Source of the DNA: Phaeobacter bryozoorum
GTDB lineage: Bacteria > Pseudomonadota > Alphaproteobacteria > Rhodobacterales > Rhodobacteraceae
Assembly (NCBI RefSeq): GCF_041893525.1
Contig: NZ_CP169068.1
Length of the DNA stretch: 64,000 nt
Direction: 5' to 3' (one strand)
Shown here: piece by piece, positions 54,450-63,914 of the stretch
How positions within the stretch are numbered: the first letter of the stretch is position 1
Layout of the letters: each line of letters starts with the position of its first letter
The notes under the pieces: generated by a model
What the model was told of the DNA's origin: nothing
What the model saw: the letters and a program-made list of their open reading frames with translations, nothing else
Database searches by the model: none
Position numbers and translations under genes: made by a program

Positions 54450-55826
54450 TTAGAAGAAGTCAATCGAGACCTGCATCAGGCGCTCAACCTCCGGCACATC
54501 CGCAGCCATGGCAAAGAGCGCGATCACATCGCCCTCCTCGATCCGCATTCCACCGGTCGGCCGCATCACCTTACCGTTCTTGCTAACGGCGCCGACCAGC
54601 ACCCCTTCGGGGAACGCGATGTCGCGGATCATCTGCCCAGCCATGGGAGAGGTCGACATCACCTCGGCCTCGATCACCTCGGCCTCGGCATCGCCGATGG
54701 AATAGACCTGTCGCACCCGGCCATAGCGGATGTGGCGCAGGATCGAGCTCACCGTTGTGGCCCGCGGATTGATATAGGCGTCGATCCCCAGCGGCGCCAT
54801 CAGCGGCACCAGCGTCGGATCGTTGATCAGTGCAATCGCCAGCGGGCAGCCTTCGGCCTTGGCCCGCACAGCGGCCAGCATATTGACCTTGTCGTCATCG
54901 GTGACCGCCAGCATGGCGTCGGCCCGGTCGATCCCCGCCTCGATCATCAGGCTGCGATCCAGACCATCGCCGTTCAGCACGATGGTTCGCTCCAGCGTCT
55001 CGGCGGCGCGTTCGGCACATTTGCGGTTGCGCTCAATCATCTTGGCACGGGTGCGCCCAGTCCGGGCCTCCAGCGCCTTGGCCACCTCAAGCCCGACATT
55101 GCCGCCGCCAACGATCACTACGCGATCCTGGCGTTTCTGTTGTTTGCCAAACACTTCGATCGTGCGGCTCACGTCATCAACATGGGCAAACACATAGGCG
55201 CTGTCCCCCACAAACAGCTGATCCCCCGGCTCTGGCGCAAACAGGGTGCCATCGCGGCGAATGCCCACAACGATGGCCCGCAGCGTCGAAAACAGATCCG
55301 TCAGCTGTCGCAGCGGCGTGTTGACCACCGGACAGTCCTCGTCAATCTGCACCCCCAGCAGCTGCGCTTTGCCGTCCATGAACATCTCTGTATCAAAGGC
55401 GGCAGGCGCCGAAAGACGCTGCATCGCCGCCGCTGCCACCTCGCGCTCGGGGCTGATCACCACATCAATCGGCAGATGGTCGCGGCGGTAGAGATCCGAA
55501 TAAATCGCTTCGAGATAGCTTTTTGAGCGCAGTCGCGCAATCTTGCGCTGGATCGAAAAGACCGAATGAGCCACCTGGCAGGTGACCATATTGACCTCAT
55601 CCGAATGTGTGGCCGCAATGATCATGTCTGCGTCACGGGCACCGGCGCGGGTCAGCACGTCCGGGTAGGAGGCAAAGCCGGCAATCCCCTGCACATCCAG
55701 CGTATCCGTCGCGCGGCGCACCAGATCGGGATTGTTGTCCACCACGGTCACGTCATTGTGCTCCCCCGACAGGTGCCGGGCGATTTGCCAGCCGACCTGA
55801 CCTGCGCCACAGATAATAACCTTCAT
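54450..55826 (-). CDS. trkA: Trk potassium uptake regulatory protein TrkA
   Basis: Peripheral NAD-binding subunit gating TrkH. 458 residues in two halves, each with a Rossmann domain: MKVIICGAGQVGWQIARHLS and RVVIVGGGNVGLEVAKALEA, each followed by an RCK-C domain. GAGGAAC precedes the ATG at 55826. It is the first gene of trkA-trkH, downstream of the ntr genes in the usual alphaproteobacterial order, but the small lipoprotein gene on the other strand stands between. Confidence 0.95.
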   Translation of the reverse strand: MKVIICGAGQVGWQIARHLSGEHNDVTVVDNNPDLVRRATDTLDVQGIAGFASYPDVLTRAGARDADMIIAATHSDEVNMVTCQVAHSVFSIQRKIARLRSKSYLEAIYSDLYRRDHLPIDVVISPEREVAAAAMQRLSAPAAFDTEMFMDGKAQLLGVQIDEDCPVVNTPLRQLTDLFSTLRAIVVGIRRDGTLFAPEPGDQLFVGDSAYVFAHVDDVSRTIEVFGKQQKRQDRVVIVGGGNVGLEVAKALEARTGRTRAKMIERNRKCAERAAETLERTIVLNGDGLDRSLMIEAGIDRADAMLAVTDDDKVNMLAAVRAKAEGCPLAIALINDPTLVPLMAPLGIDAYINPRATTVSSILRHIRYGRVRQVYSIGDAEAEVIEAEVMSTSPMAGQMIRDIAFPEGVLVGAVSKNGKVMRPTGGMRIEEGDVIALFAMAADVPEVERLMQVSIDFF

Positions 55827-55937
55827 GTGCTTGTTCCTCAGGGCGCTGCTGCGCGAAATCGCGCGTTTTGAATGACAGAAGCCGCCGGAACGGTCAATTC
55901 AATTGTCTTACCGCCCGTTCTGGCGCACAATCAAAGG

Positions 55938-56417
55938 ATGTCCATAAGAAATCATATGCTTGCCGCACTGCTGGTGACATCAGCGCTGGCGGCCTGTGGC
56001 CCGGTTCCGGTCTATTACCGCGCCGGTGCGGATGTGGCCCGGCGCGATGCGGATCTCCTCGCCTGCGAGGTCAGCGCCCTGCGCGACGCCCCTGTGGCCA
56101 CCCAGATCCGCCAGCACCCGCCGATCTTTCGCCCCGGTGGCGAGGTTTGCCGCAACGGGCGTTGCTATCACCGGGCCGGCTATTGGGAGGATGGCGGCAT
56201 CTATACCGTGGACGTCAACGCCGATCTGCGCCAGCGGGTCGAGCGGTCCTGCATGGCCGCGAAGGGCTACGAAAACATAGCCGTAAAACGCTGTCCGCAG
56301 TCGGTGGCGGATGCCGTCGGGGCGCGGCGCGCCGCAACCCTGCCTCAACTCAGCCAGACCTCCTGTGCGATCGAACGCCGTGGTCAGTCGCCACAGATTG
56401 TGGCGACGACGCCCTAA
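55938..56417 (+). CDS. putative lipoprotein
   Basis: 159 residues, MSIRNHMLAALLVTSALAAC with the lipobox LAAC20, then a short periplasmic domain with five further cysteines (LLACEV, GEVCRNGRCYHRA, ERSCMAA, VKRCPQ, TSCAIE). The conserved-looking stretch MAAKGYENIAVKRCP is typical of small outer-membrane lipoproteins. The start is uncertain: AAAGG lies only 2 nt from the ATG at 55938; the ATG at 55956 is the alternative. Function unknown. Confidence 0.7.
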   Translation: MSIRNHMLAALLVTSALAACGPVPVYYRAGADVARRDADLLACEVSALRDAPVATQIRQHPPIFRPGGEVCRNGRCYHRAGYWEDGGIYTVDVNADLRQRVERSCMAAKGYENIAVKRCPQSVADAVGARRAATLPQLSQTSCAIERRGQSPQIVATTP

Positions 56418-56479
56418 GGCTCAACCACGGCGTACCGAGCTGTCAGTCAGGAAACCCTGACAAACCACTGATAAGCAGG

Positions 56480-56506
56480 GGATATGGCCTGAATCAGACC
56501 ATATCC
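56480..56506 (-). terminator. hairpin across the ntrX stop codon
   Basis: GGATATGG-11 nt-CCATATCC with inner CTGA/TCAG pairing gives a stem of about 12 bp spanning the ntrX stop; no T tract follows, so termination is uncertain. Confidence 0.35.
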
Positions 56507-57909
56507 TCTTCGGTTTCCTTCTCAACATGCGCGATCCGCGCGCCTGCCTTGTTCGAGGTGACAACCCCCAGCGATTTCAGTTTGCGGTGCAAAGCGGAGC
56601 GTTCCATCCCGACAAAAGATGCGGTGCGGCTGATATTGCCGCCAAAGCGGTTGATCTGGGTCAGCAGGTATTCGCGTTCAAACGCCTCGCGGGCCTCCCG
56701 CAGCGGCAGGGTCGCCAGCGCCCCGGAAAGCACAACGCGGCTCTGGTCATCAACCGCTTCTTCATCGCGGGGCAGATCCTTTGGCTCAATCGGACCGCTG
56801 CTTTCGCCAAGGATCAGAACCCGTTCCACCATGTTCTTCAACTGCCGCACATTGCCTGGCCACAGCATGGTCTGCATCAGGGCAATGGCATCCTCGCTAA
56901 GCTTGCGCAGCGGCAGGCCCTGGCTCTGGTTGAAATGCGCGATGAAATGATCCGCCAGCAGCGGAATATCCTCGCGCCGGTCGGCCAGCGAGGGCACCGG
57001 GATCGGCACCACATTCAGGCGGTGATAGAGCTCCTGACGGAAGCGATCCGCCTCAATCTCGCGCTCCAAGTCCTTGTTTGTCGCGGAAATAACCCGCAGG
57101 TCAACGCGTACCTTATCGGCCCCGCCAACCCGCTGGAACTGCTGATCCACCAGCACCCGCAGGATCTTTGACTGGGTCCCAAGCGGCATATCCGCCACCT
57201 CGTCAAAGAAGATCACCCCGCCATGCGCCTGTTCCAGCAGCCCCGGCTCAACCCCGCGTTCGGCGCTTTCCCGACCAAACAGCACCTCTTCCATACGGTC
57301 CGGCTCGATACTGGCGCAGTTCACCGTCACAAAGGGGGCCGAGGCGCGATTGGACTGCGTGTGAATATAGCGCGCTGCAATCTCCTTGCCGCTGCCCGCA
57401 GGCCCCGTCAGCATCACCCGGCCGTTGGACTTTGTCACCTTGTCCAACTGGCCAATCAGCGCACGATAGGCCGCGGAGGCCCCGATCATCTCGCTCACGC
57501 CGGCATCCTGACGCTTCAGATCGGAGTTTTCGCGGCGCAGCTTCGAAGCCTCCATCGCGCGGCGAATAACCACCAGCAACTGGTCGATATTAAAAGGTTT
57601 TTCGATGAAATCATACGCGCCCTGCTTGATCGCGGCGACGGCAATTTCAATATTTCCATGGCCGGAAATGATCACCACGGGGATTTCCGGGTTGTCGCGT
57701 TTCACCACCTTCAGGATGTCGATCCCATCCATCTGGCTGTCCTTCAGCCAGATATCGAGGATCAGGAGCGCCGGCGGCTCGGCGTTGAGCGCGGCCATGC
57801 ATTCCTCAGAGCTGCCGGCCTTGCGCGTTGCATAGCCTTCATCCTCAAGGATATCGGAAACCAGCTCACGGATGTCGCGTTCGTCGTCAACAATCAGAAT
57901 GTCACTCAT
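56494..57909 (-). CDS. ntrX: nitrogen/redox response regulator NtrX
   Basis: 471 residues: receiver with phospho-acceptor Asp52 (LLILDIWLKDSQMDG), AAA+ domain with Walker A GPAGSGKEIA and Walker B GGVIFFDEVAD, and a C-terminal Fis-type helix-turn-helix (NISRTASFVGMERSALHRKL). Between FGRE and EQAHGG the sigma-54-contacting GAFTGA loop is missing (SAERGVEPGLL instead), as is usual for NtrX, so it should not act as a sigma-54 activator. Its ATG overlaps the ntrY stop as ATGA. Partner kinase is NtrY. Confidence 0.95.
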   Translation of the reverse strand: MSDILIVDDERDIRELVSDILEDEGYATRKAGSSEECMAALNAEPPALLILDIWLKDSQMDGIDILKVVKRDNPEIPVVIISGHGNIEIAVAAIKQGAYDFIEKPFNIDQLLVVIRRAMEASKLRRENSDLKRQDAGVSEMIGASAAYRALIGQLDKVTKSNGRVMLTGPAGSGKEIAARYIHTQSNRASAPFVTVNCASIEPDRMEEVLFGRESAERGVEPGLLEQAHGGVIFFDEVADMPLGTQSKILRVLVDQQFQRVGGADKVRVDLRVISATNKDLEREIEADRFRQELYHRLNVVPIPVPSLADRREDIPLLADHFIAHFNQSQGLPLRKLSEDAIALMQTMLWPGNVRQLKNMVERVLILGESSGPIEPKDLPRDEEAVDDQSRVVLSGALATLPLREAREAFEREYLLTQINRFGGNISRTASFVGMERSALHRKLKSLGVVTSNKAGARIAHVEKETEEDMV

Positions 57910-60185
57910 GTCAGACCTGCTTTCACTGTACTCTTATTGGGGGCTGCCGCCTCATGTGCGGCAGGCAGGCGGATCACGGCCATGGCGCCATAATGGGCCT
58001 GACCTTCGAACACCGGTGCGTCTTCCAGCACCAGCGTTCCGCCGTGTTCTTCGATGATCTTCTTGACGATTGGCAGGCCGAGGCCGGTGCCTTCGTCACG
58101 GGTGGTCACATAGGGTTCAAACAATCGGGCACGGTCTTCTGGCAGACCGATGCCATTGTCGGCGATGGTGACCTCATAGCCGGTTTTCGTCGAGGTGACG
58201 GCAATGCGAATTTCCGGATCCAGATCCGGCACGCCACCTTTTTGCTTCAGCGTTTCAACGGCTTCGCCCGCGTTCTTGATCAGATTGGTCAAGGCCTGGC
58301 CGATCATGGTTGCATCCAGATCGGCAAGCATCGGTTCGGTGGGCAGATCGGCGGTGATGCGCAGATCAGGCTGGCCTGCCCGTTGCAGGGTCACCGCATC
58401 GCGCAACAGCTTCACCAGATCCTCTTCGCGGCGCTCCGGCTCCGGCATCCGTGCGAATTTTGAAAACTCGTCAACAATGCGGCGCAAGTCATTGGTCTGG
58501 CGCACGATCACATCTGTCATGGATTGCAGGAGATCGCTGTTCTCCTCACCCAGCTTGGGCGCGAATTTGCGCTTGATACGCTCGGCACTCAGCTGGATCG
58601 GGGTCAGCGGGTTCTTGATCTCATGGGCAATCCGACGGGCCACATCGCCCCAGGCCGCCATCCGCTGGGCGCTGACCAGGTCGGTGACATCGTCAAAGGC
58701 AACCACATAGCCCTCAAGCCGCCCCTCCTCGCTGCGCCGTGGCGACATCCGCACCAGCAGGTTCTCCAGCTGCCCCTGACGCGTCACCTTGACCTCATCC
58801 TGCACCACATCGGCGCCGGTTTCGCTCAATTCCACAAACAGCGGCCCAAACTCCGGCACGGCCACAGCCAGTGCCAGCGACTGACGATCGCCATTCCAAT
58901 CCAGCAGGCGCTCGGCGGAGCGGTTCACAAAGGTCACCCGCCCCTCAGGGTCCAGCCCGACCACACCGGAGGTCACCGACATCAGCACGGAATCAAACAA
59001 CCGGCGGCGGCGTTCGATCTGGCGGGTGTTTTCAAGCAGCGTGTCGCGCTGCTCGCGCAGCTCCAGCGTCATTTGGTTGAAATAGCGCCCCAGCTGCGAA
59101 ATCTCGTCATCGCCGTCGTCTTCGGGCACCTGCACGTTGAGATTGCCCGCCCCGACCCGGCGCGCCGCAATCGTCAGCCGTCCGACAGGCCGCGACAGCC
59201 GTTCGGCAAACCACATGCCCAGCCACATTGCCGCAAGGATCAGGATCACCGCAAACCCGAGGTACAACAGCACAAAGTCAAACAGAACCCGCCCGCGTTC
59301 GCTCTCCAGCTGCTGGTAGAGATGCGCGGTTTCCTTGGTGTCATCCAGGAGGCTCAGCAACTCACCGTCCACATCACGGCTGACATACAGGAAGCGGTCA
59401 ACAAACGCATCCAGCCGCACCAGCGCCCGCAGTTCGCTGTTTTCCCAGTCCTGGATCAGCGTAACCCCGTTAAACGACGCCTTGCTGATGTCAGCGGCGC
59501 GCGGCTCTTCAAAGTCAAACTCATAGGAGCGTTCGCCACGGGCCCGGATGGCCCCGGCGCCATCCACCACATAAGCCTCCTGAAGGCCGCGTTGGATCTG
59601 CAATTGCCCCTGTGTCAGCACCTGGCGCAGCTGCCCGTCGCTGATGAAGAAATTGCGGTTCCGGCTGTTGTCGATATAGCGCGCCAGCGCCACCGCATCC
59701 TCCGACAGGTCGCGCTGCTGCTGCTCCTGATAGGCCTCAGCGGCGGCAAGCGAACTTCCCACGACCTGACGCACCCGGTCCGAAAACCAGCCCTCAAGGC
59801 CCACGTTCACGGTCAGGCCGGCAAACAGCGCCACGATCACGGTGGGCGTCAGCGCCAGAAAGGCGAAGGCCCCGATCAGCCGCAGATGCAGCCGGGAACC
59901 CGCGGATTTGGCCCGTCGGGCTGCGATCAACCGCCCAACCTGCGTCAGGACCAGTGCCGCGACAGCCAGCACATAGATCAGATCAGCCAGCAGGATCAGC
60001 CGCAGCGACAGCGAGGCGACCCCTTGCGAGAACGGGCCGATGATCAGAAATGTCGAGAGCGCCAGCACAGGCCCCAGAACAACCAGCCCAAGCGCGCCGA
60101 CATTGCGTGCCCTGCGGGTTCTGCGCCAGCGGTCAAGGGCCGCAAATGGCCCGTATGCCGAGCGAAGATGTGACCTCTGCGCCAC
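57906..60185 (-). CDS. ntrY: sensor histidine kinase NtrY
   Basis: About 759 residues: four N-terminal membrane segments around residues 30-140 (with GALGLVVLGPVLALSTFLII and LADLIYVLAVAALVLTQVGR), a periplasmic-type domain, another membrane helix VLLYLGFAVILILAAMWLGM, HAMP, PAS, and a kinase core with the H box ARRIAHEIKNPLTPIQLSAE, N box NLIKNAGEAVE and G boxes ADNGIGLP, GTGLGLPIV. The start is uncertain: a GTG at 60185 with GGGGACGG before it is preferred to the GTG at 60230. Coupled to ntrX. Downstream of ntrC by 99 nt. Confidence 0.92.
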   Translation of the reverse strand: MAQRSHLRSAYGPFAALDRWRRTRRARNVGALGLVVLGPVLALSTFLIIGPFSQGVASLSLRLILLADLIYVLAVAALVLTQVGRLIAARRAKSAGSRLHLRLIGAFAFLALTPTVIVALFAGLTVNVGLEGWFSDRVRQVVGSSLAAAEAYQEQQQRDLSEDAVALARYIDNSRNRNFFISDGQLRQVLTQGQLQIQRGLQEAYVVDGAGAIRARGERSYEFDFEEPRAADISKASFNGVTLIQDWENSELRALVRLDAFVDRFLYVSRDVDGELLSLLDDTKETAHLYQQLESERGRVLFDFVLLYLGFAVILILAAMWLGMWFAERLSRPVGRLTIAARRVGAGNLNVQVPEDDGDDEISQLGRYFNQMTLELREQRDTLLENTRQIERRRRLFDSVLMSVTSGVVGLDPEGRVTFVNRSAERLLDWNGDRQSLALAVAVPEFGPLFVELSETGADVVQDEVKVTRQGQLENLLVRMSPRRSEEGRLEGYVVAFDDVTDLVSAQRMAAWGDVARRIAHEIKNPLTPIQLSAERIKRKFAPKLGEENSDLLQSMTDVIVRQTNDLRRIVDEFSKFARMPEPERREEDLVKLLRDAVTLQRAGQPDLRITADLPTEPMLADLDATMIGQALTNLIKNAGEAVETLKQKGGVPDLDPEIRIAVTSTKTGYEVTIADNGIGLPEDRARLFEPYVTTRDEGTGLGLPIVKKIIEEHGGTLVLEDAPVFEGQAHYGAMAVIRLPAAHEAAAPNKSTVKAGLT

Positions 60186-60284
60186 GTACCGTCCCCATCC
60201 TGATGTGCGACCATTCTGGCCGACCGCCACATATCGTGATCGTCACCAGCGCGAACGCTGATCTGCCACGGTTCTGTGGCTATA

Positions 60285-61697
60285 TTACATCAGTTTGCGA
60301 CGGCGTGTCACCTCAATATCAAGGTCAGTGATCTTCTTGCGCAGCGTATTGCGGTTAATACCAAGTAAATCCGCACATTTTGCCTGATTTCCGCCGGTCA
60401 TCGCGAGCGATAATTCAATCAAAGGGGTCTCAACCTCCCGCATCAACCGGGCATATAGGCCGGGTGGCGGCAGCATATCGCCGTGCAGATCGAAATAGCG
60501 CTGCAAATGGCGCGCCACTGATTCCGACAGTTTCTCGGTACTGAGGGCCGCACCGCTGGCTGCCAGCGGCTCCCCGCCCGATTGCGCGCCCAGCGCACCG
60601 TTGACTTCATCCAGGCTGATGTCCTCGCTGCGGGCGGTCAGCGCCAGACGCCGCATCACATTCTCCAGCTGGCGCACATTTCCCGGCCACGGGAACTGCC
60701 GCAGCGGTTCGCGCGCTGCCTCGCTCAACCGGCGGTGCGGTGCGCCATCATTTTCGGCCCGCGTCAGGAAATGCGCGCAAAGCAGCGGAATGTCATCCAC
60801 CCGCGCCCGCAGCGCAGGCACGGGGAGCTCCGTGCCGCTGATCCGGTAATAGAGATCCTGTCGCAGCCGTCCGGCCTCCATCGCTGCGGTCAGATCCTGC
60901 TGGCTGGTGGCGATGAAACGCGGCTGGTGGTCTCCGGGGGCATCCATCATGCGAACGACGCGTGCCTGTGCCTCCTCGGAGAGATCCGCCAGCTCATCCA
61001 GCAGCAGCGTGCCGCCACGGGCCTGCGCCAGCAACTGCGCCGGACCATCGAGCGAGGCAAGATCAGCGGCCTCAGCCCTGACAAACGGCAGGGTGCGCCG
61101 ATCCGAAAGATCATGCATGGACCGCGCGATCAGGGATTTTCCAGTGCCGCTCTCGCCGGTGATCAACAGCGGGATATCGGTGTTCATCACCCGCGCCACC
61201 AGACGATAAAGCGTCTGCATCACCTCGGTGCGCCCCACCAGTGGTAGGTCCTCATGGGTCTCGCCGCTATGAAGGCCGAGATCGCGCGCGCCCTCCCCCT
61301 GCGGCGTCGAACGCCCCTGCCCCTGCGTTTGTCGCCGCTCCGTCAGCGCCTTGGCAGTCCGCTTCATCAGCTCCGGCAGGTCGAACGGTTTGGGCAGGTA
61401 ATCATAGGCCTCGGCCTCAGCCGCCTTGATCGCTGTCATGATGGTGTTCTGCGCCGAGATCACGATCACCGGCAGCCCTGGCCGGTCATCGGCGATCTTG
61501 GGCAGCATCTCCAGCCCATTGCCATCCGGCATCATCACGTCGGAGATGACGACATCACCCTTGCCCTCGCCAACCCAGCGCATCAGCGTCGTCAGAGAGG
61601 AGGTCGCATGCACCTTGCACCCGGCCCGCGTCAGGGCCTGTGTCAAAACCGTGCGGATAGTGCGATCGTCATCTGCGACCAGAACGGTGCCGTCCAT
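60285..61697 (-). CDS. ntrC: nitrogen regulation response regulator NtrC (GAFTGA-less type)
   Basis: 470 residues: receiver with Asp53 (VVISDVMMPDGNGLE), AAA+ domain with Walker A GESGTGKSLI (181-190), Walker B GGTLLLDELADL and PGNVRQLENVMRR, and a Fis-type DNA-binding tail (GGNQAKCADLLGINRNTLRK). The interval between FVRAE (205) and ARGG (229) is only some 25 residues, and the GAFTGA loop is absent. That matches Rhodobacter capsulatus NtrC, which works with sigma-70 RNA polymerase rather than sigma-54. Its ATG lies inside the 3' end of ntrB (29-nt overlap) with AAGGAG upstream. Confidence 0.95.
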   Translation of the reverse strand: MDGTVLVADDDRTIRTVLTQALTRAGCKVHATSSLTTLMRWVGEGKGDVVISDVMMPDGNGLEMLPKIADDRPGLPVIVISAQNTIMTAIKAAEAEAYDYLPKPFDLPELMKRTAKALTERRQTQGQGRSTPQGEGARDLGLHSGETHEDLPLVGRTEVMQTLYRLVARVMNTDIPLLITGESGTGKSLIARSMHDLSDRRTLPFVRAEAADLASLDGPAQLLAQARGGTLLLDELADLSEEAQARVVRMMDAPGDHQPRFIATSQQDLTAAMEAGRLRQDLYYRISGTELPVPALRARVDDIPLLCAHFLTRAENDGAPHRRLSEAAREPLRQFPWPGNVRQLENVMRRLALTARSEDISLDEVNGALGAQSGGEPLAASGAALSTEKLSESVARHLQRYFDLHGDMLPPPGLYARLMREVETPLIELSLAMTGGNQAKCADLLGINRNTLRKKITDLDIEVTRRRKLM

Positions 61698-62868
61698 GAT
61701 GTGCTACTCCTTGGGTGTGTGCGGTATGATTGGGATCATGTGGAAACGGTGCCGGGCGCGGCGCCGTCGGCACGCGCGACAGCGACAGGCGAAACACCGT
61801 CTGCCCGGGTTCGGAACTGACCGAGATCCAGCCCTGATGATCGGCAATGATCTTGCTGACCAGCGCCAGTCCCAGACCAGTGCCATTCTCGCGGCCAGAA
61901 ACAAACGGATCAAAGATATCATCGCGGATCGCCTCAGGCAGACCCGGACCGTCATCGGAAATCTCAATCTGCAGCGGCAACAGCTTGCCTGACCCATCAC
62001 TGCGCCGCAGGCGGAACGAATGCTCATAGAAGGTACGGATGCGAATGGTTCCACCACCGGGATCGGCGGCCTCTGCTGCGTTCTTCAGCAGGTTCAGGAC
62101 CACCTGCAACAGCTGGTCCCCATCGCCCCAGGCCATCGGCAGCGAGGGGTCGTAATCCTCGATGATGGTCATCTGCGCACCAAACCCCAGCAACGCAGAG
62201 CGGCGCGCCCGGTCCAGCACATCATGGATATTGACCTCCTGAAAGGCCGGGGCCGAGAGGTTGCCGAATTGCTCCACCTGTTCCAAGAGTTTCACGATCC
62301 GCCGACTTTCGCTCACAATCAGATCGGTCAGCTCCAGATCATCCCCCGACAGCCCCATGGACAGCAGCTGCGCCGCACCGGTGATCCCTGCCAGCGGGTT
62401 CTTGATCTCATGGGCCAGCATCTCGGCCATACCGATTGCGGATTGCGCGGCGGATTTGGCCGAATGGTTCTGCGTCAACCGCCCAGCCAGCTCGCGCGGG
62501 GAGAGCAGGATCAGCATCCCCCCCTGAACGCCCTGCACCCGCGCCACCTGTACATTGCATTGCAGCGGCGCCCGCCCGGGGGTGCCGACGTCGATATCGT
62601 TCACAAACAGCGGCGTGCCATTGTCGCGGGCGCGCTCCACCGCCTCGTCAATGGCCGGGGCAATGATCACATGCTGCCAGATGCCCTGGCCCAGCAGCGC
62701 CTTGCGCGAGGTATTGAGGAAGCCCTCACCGGCGGAATTCACATCCGCAATCCGGGCCTCGCGATCTATGACAAAGGCCGGAATTGGCAGCGACGCCCAG
62801 AGCGCGCTGTCTGCACCGTTCCAATCGACCTGCGTGGCGCCGGTTTTTCCGCCCTCTGCCTGCGTCAT
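61669..62868 (-). CDS. ntrB: nitrogen regulation sensor kinase NtrB
   Basis: Soluble kinase/phosphatase of NtrC, controlled by PII in enteric bacteria. 399 residues: N-terminal PAS domain (LPIPAFVIDREARIADVNSA), H box EMLAHEIKNPLAG with His153, N box VVLNLLKNAAEAAD, and G boxes ISDDGPGLP, GTGLGLALV. Its ATG overlaps the dusB stop (ATGA). The last 30 residues look out of frame: the minus-one frame would end at TAG 61704 (…PIIPHTPKE) just before ntrC, whereas the present frame runs 29 nt into ntrC. Confidence 0.93.
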   Translation of the reverse strand: MTQAEGGKTGATQVDWNGADSALWASLPIPAFVIDREARIADVNSAGEGFLNTSRKALLGQGIWQHVIIAPAIDEAVERARDNGTPLFVNDIDVGTPGRAPLQCNVQVARVQGVQGGMLILLSPRELAGRLTQNHSAKSAAQSAIGMAEMLAHEIKNPLAGITGAAQLLSMGLSGDDLELTDLIVSESRRIVKLLEQVEQFGNLSAPAFQEVNIHDVLDRARRSALLGFGAQMTIIEDYDPSLPMAWGDGDQLLQVVLNLLKNAAEAADPGGGTIRIRTFYEHSFRLRRSDGSGKLLPLQIEISDDGPGLPEAIRDDIFDPFVSGRENGTGLGLALVSKIIADHQGWISVSSEPGQTVFRLSLSRVPTAPRPAPFPHDPNHTAHTQGVAHHGRHRSGRR

Positions 62869-63878
62869 GCCGCCTGCCCGTCCATGGTTTGTGGCCCAAG
62901 ATCCGGCCCAGCGCCCCCGGTCAGCGCCGAAGGCAGGAGGCTGAGCACCGTCTTGGGGTCCTTGGCTGTCAGCACCTCCCGGCGCAGCTGAGCAGGAGTG
63001 GCGGCCTCATCCATATACCAGCCCAGATGTTTGCGTGCGACCCGCAGGCCCAGATCCACGCCGTAAAAGGCGATCATCGCCTCGTAATGAGCGCTGACCA
63101 TCTGAACCAGATCCGAACCGGTCGGTACATCGGGGGCTGCACTGCCCCAGATGTCATGCGCCACCTCAGCCAGCAGCCAGGGCTTGCCCTGCGCCCCGCG
63201 CCCAATCATCACGCCATCCGCACCCGAGAGTGCCAATGCACCGCGGGCCGTGGCCGTATCCACGATATCGCCATTGGCCAGCAGCGGAACCGTCAACGCA
63301 GCTTTCACTGCTGCGATGGCCTGCCAATCTGCATTGCCCTTGTAGAACTGACACCGGGTGCGGCCATGGATGGTGACCATCTGCACCCCGGCCTCCTGCG
63401 CGCGATAGGCCACATTGGCGGCGTTCAGACAGCTGTCGTCCCAGCCAAGCCGCGTCTTCAACGTCACCGGCACCGAGACCGCAGCCACCACCGCCTCAAT
63501 CAGCGACAGCGCATCATCCGGTGTCTTCAGCAGGGCCGAGCCGGAATAACCATTGGTCACCTTCTTGGCCGGGCATCCCATATTGATATCAATCAGCTTT
63601 GCGCCCCGGCTTTCCACCTGCCGCGCGGCCTCTGCCATCCAATAGGCATCGCGCCCGGCAATCTGCACCGCCGTATTCTCCACATCCGCACTCAGCTCGG
63701 CCCGTTCACGCACGCCGGGCTTGGCCTGCACCATTTCCTGACTGGCAACCATCTCGCTCACCATTAGCCCGACACCAAAGCTGCGCACCAGATCGCGAAA
63801 GGGGCGATCGGTGATTCCAGCCATCGGCGCCAGCGCGATGGGAGGGGTCAAAGGGGTGGAACCGAGAGTGAAGGACAA
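62865..63878 (-). CDS. dusB: tRNA-dihydrouridine synthase B
   Basis: FMN enzyme reducing uridine in the tRNA D-loop; known in Rhodobacter as nifR3, head of the nifR3-ntrB-ntrC operon. 337 residues: APMAGITDRPFRDLVRSFG, catalytic Cys102 in INMGCPAKKV, LKTRLGWDD, IHGRTRCQFYKGNADW and ANGDI. Start is a TTG at 63878 with AAGGA 8 nt before (no nearby ATG). The stop overlaps the ntrB start. Promoter dyads lie upstream. Confidence 0.94.
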   Translation of the reverse strand: MSFTLGSTPLTPPIALAPMAGITDRPFRDLVRSFGVGLMVSEMVASQEMVQAKPGVRERAELSADVENTAVQIAGRDAYWMAEAARQVESRGAKLIDINMGCPAKKVTNGYSGSALLKTPDDALSLIEAVVAAVSVPVTLKTRLGWDDSCLNAANVAYRAQEAGVQMVTIHGRTRCQFYKGNADWQAIAAVKAALTVPLLANGDIVDTATARGALALSGADGVMIGRGAQGKPWLLAEVAHDIWGSAAPDVPTGSDLVQMVSAHYEAMIAFYGVDLGLRVARKHLGWYMDEAATPAQLRREVLTAKDPKTVLSLLPSALTGGAGPDLGPQTMDGQAA

Positions 63879-63914
63879 CTGCCTAATCCTTGTGCATATG
63901 TGGTGTTTCTATCC

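Noticed and set aside
58524..60173. Plus-strand frame of 549 codons opposite ntrY
   Set aside because: Rich in Gln/His/Arg without motifs; antisense to a certain kinase gene.
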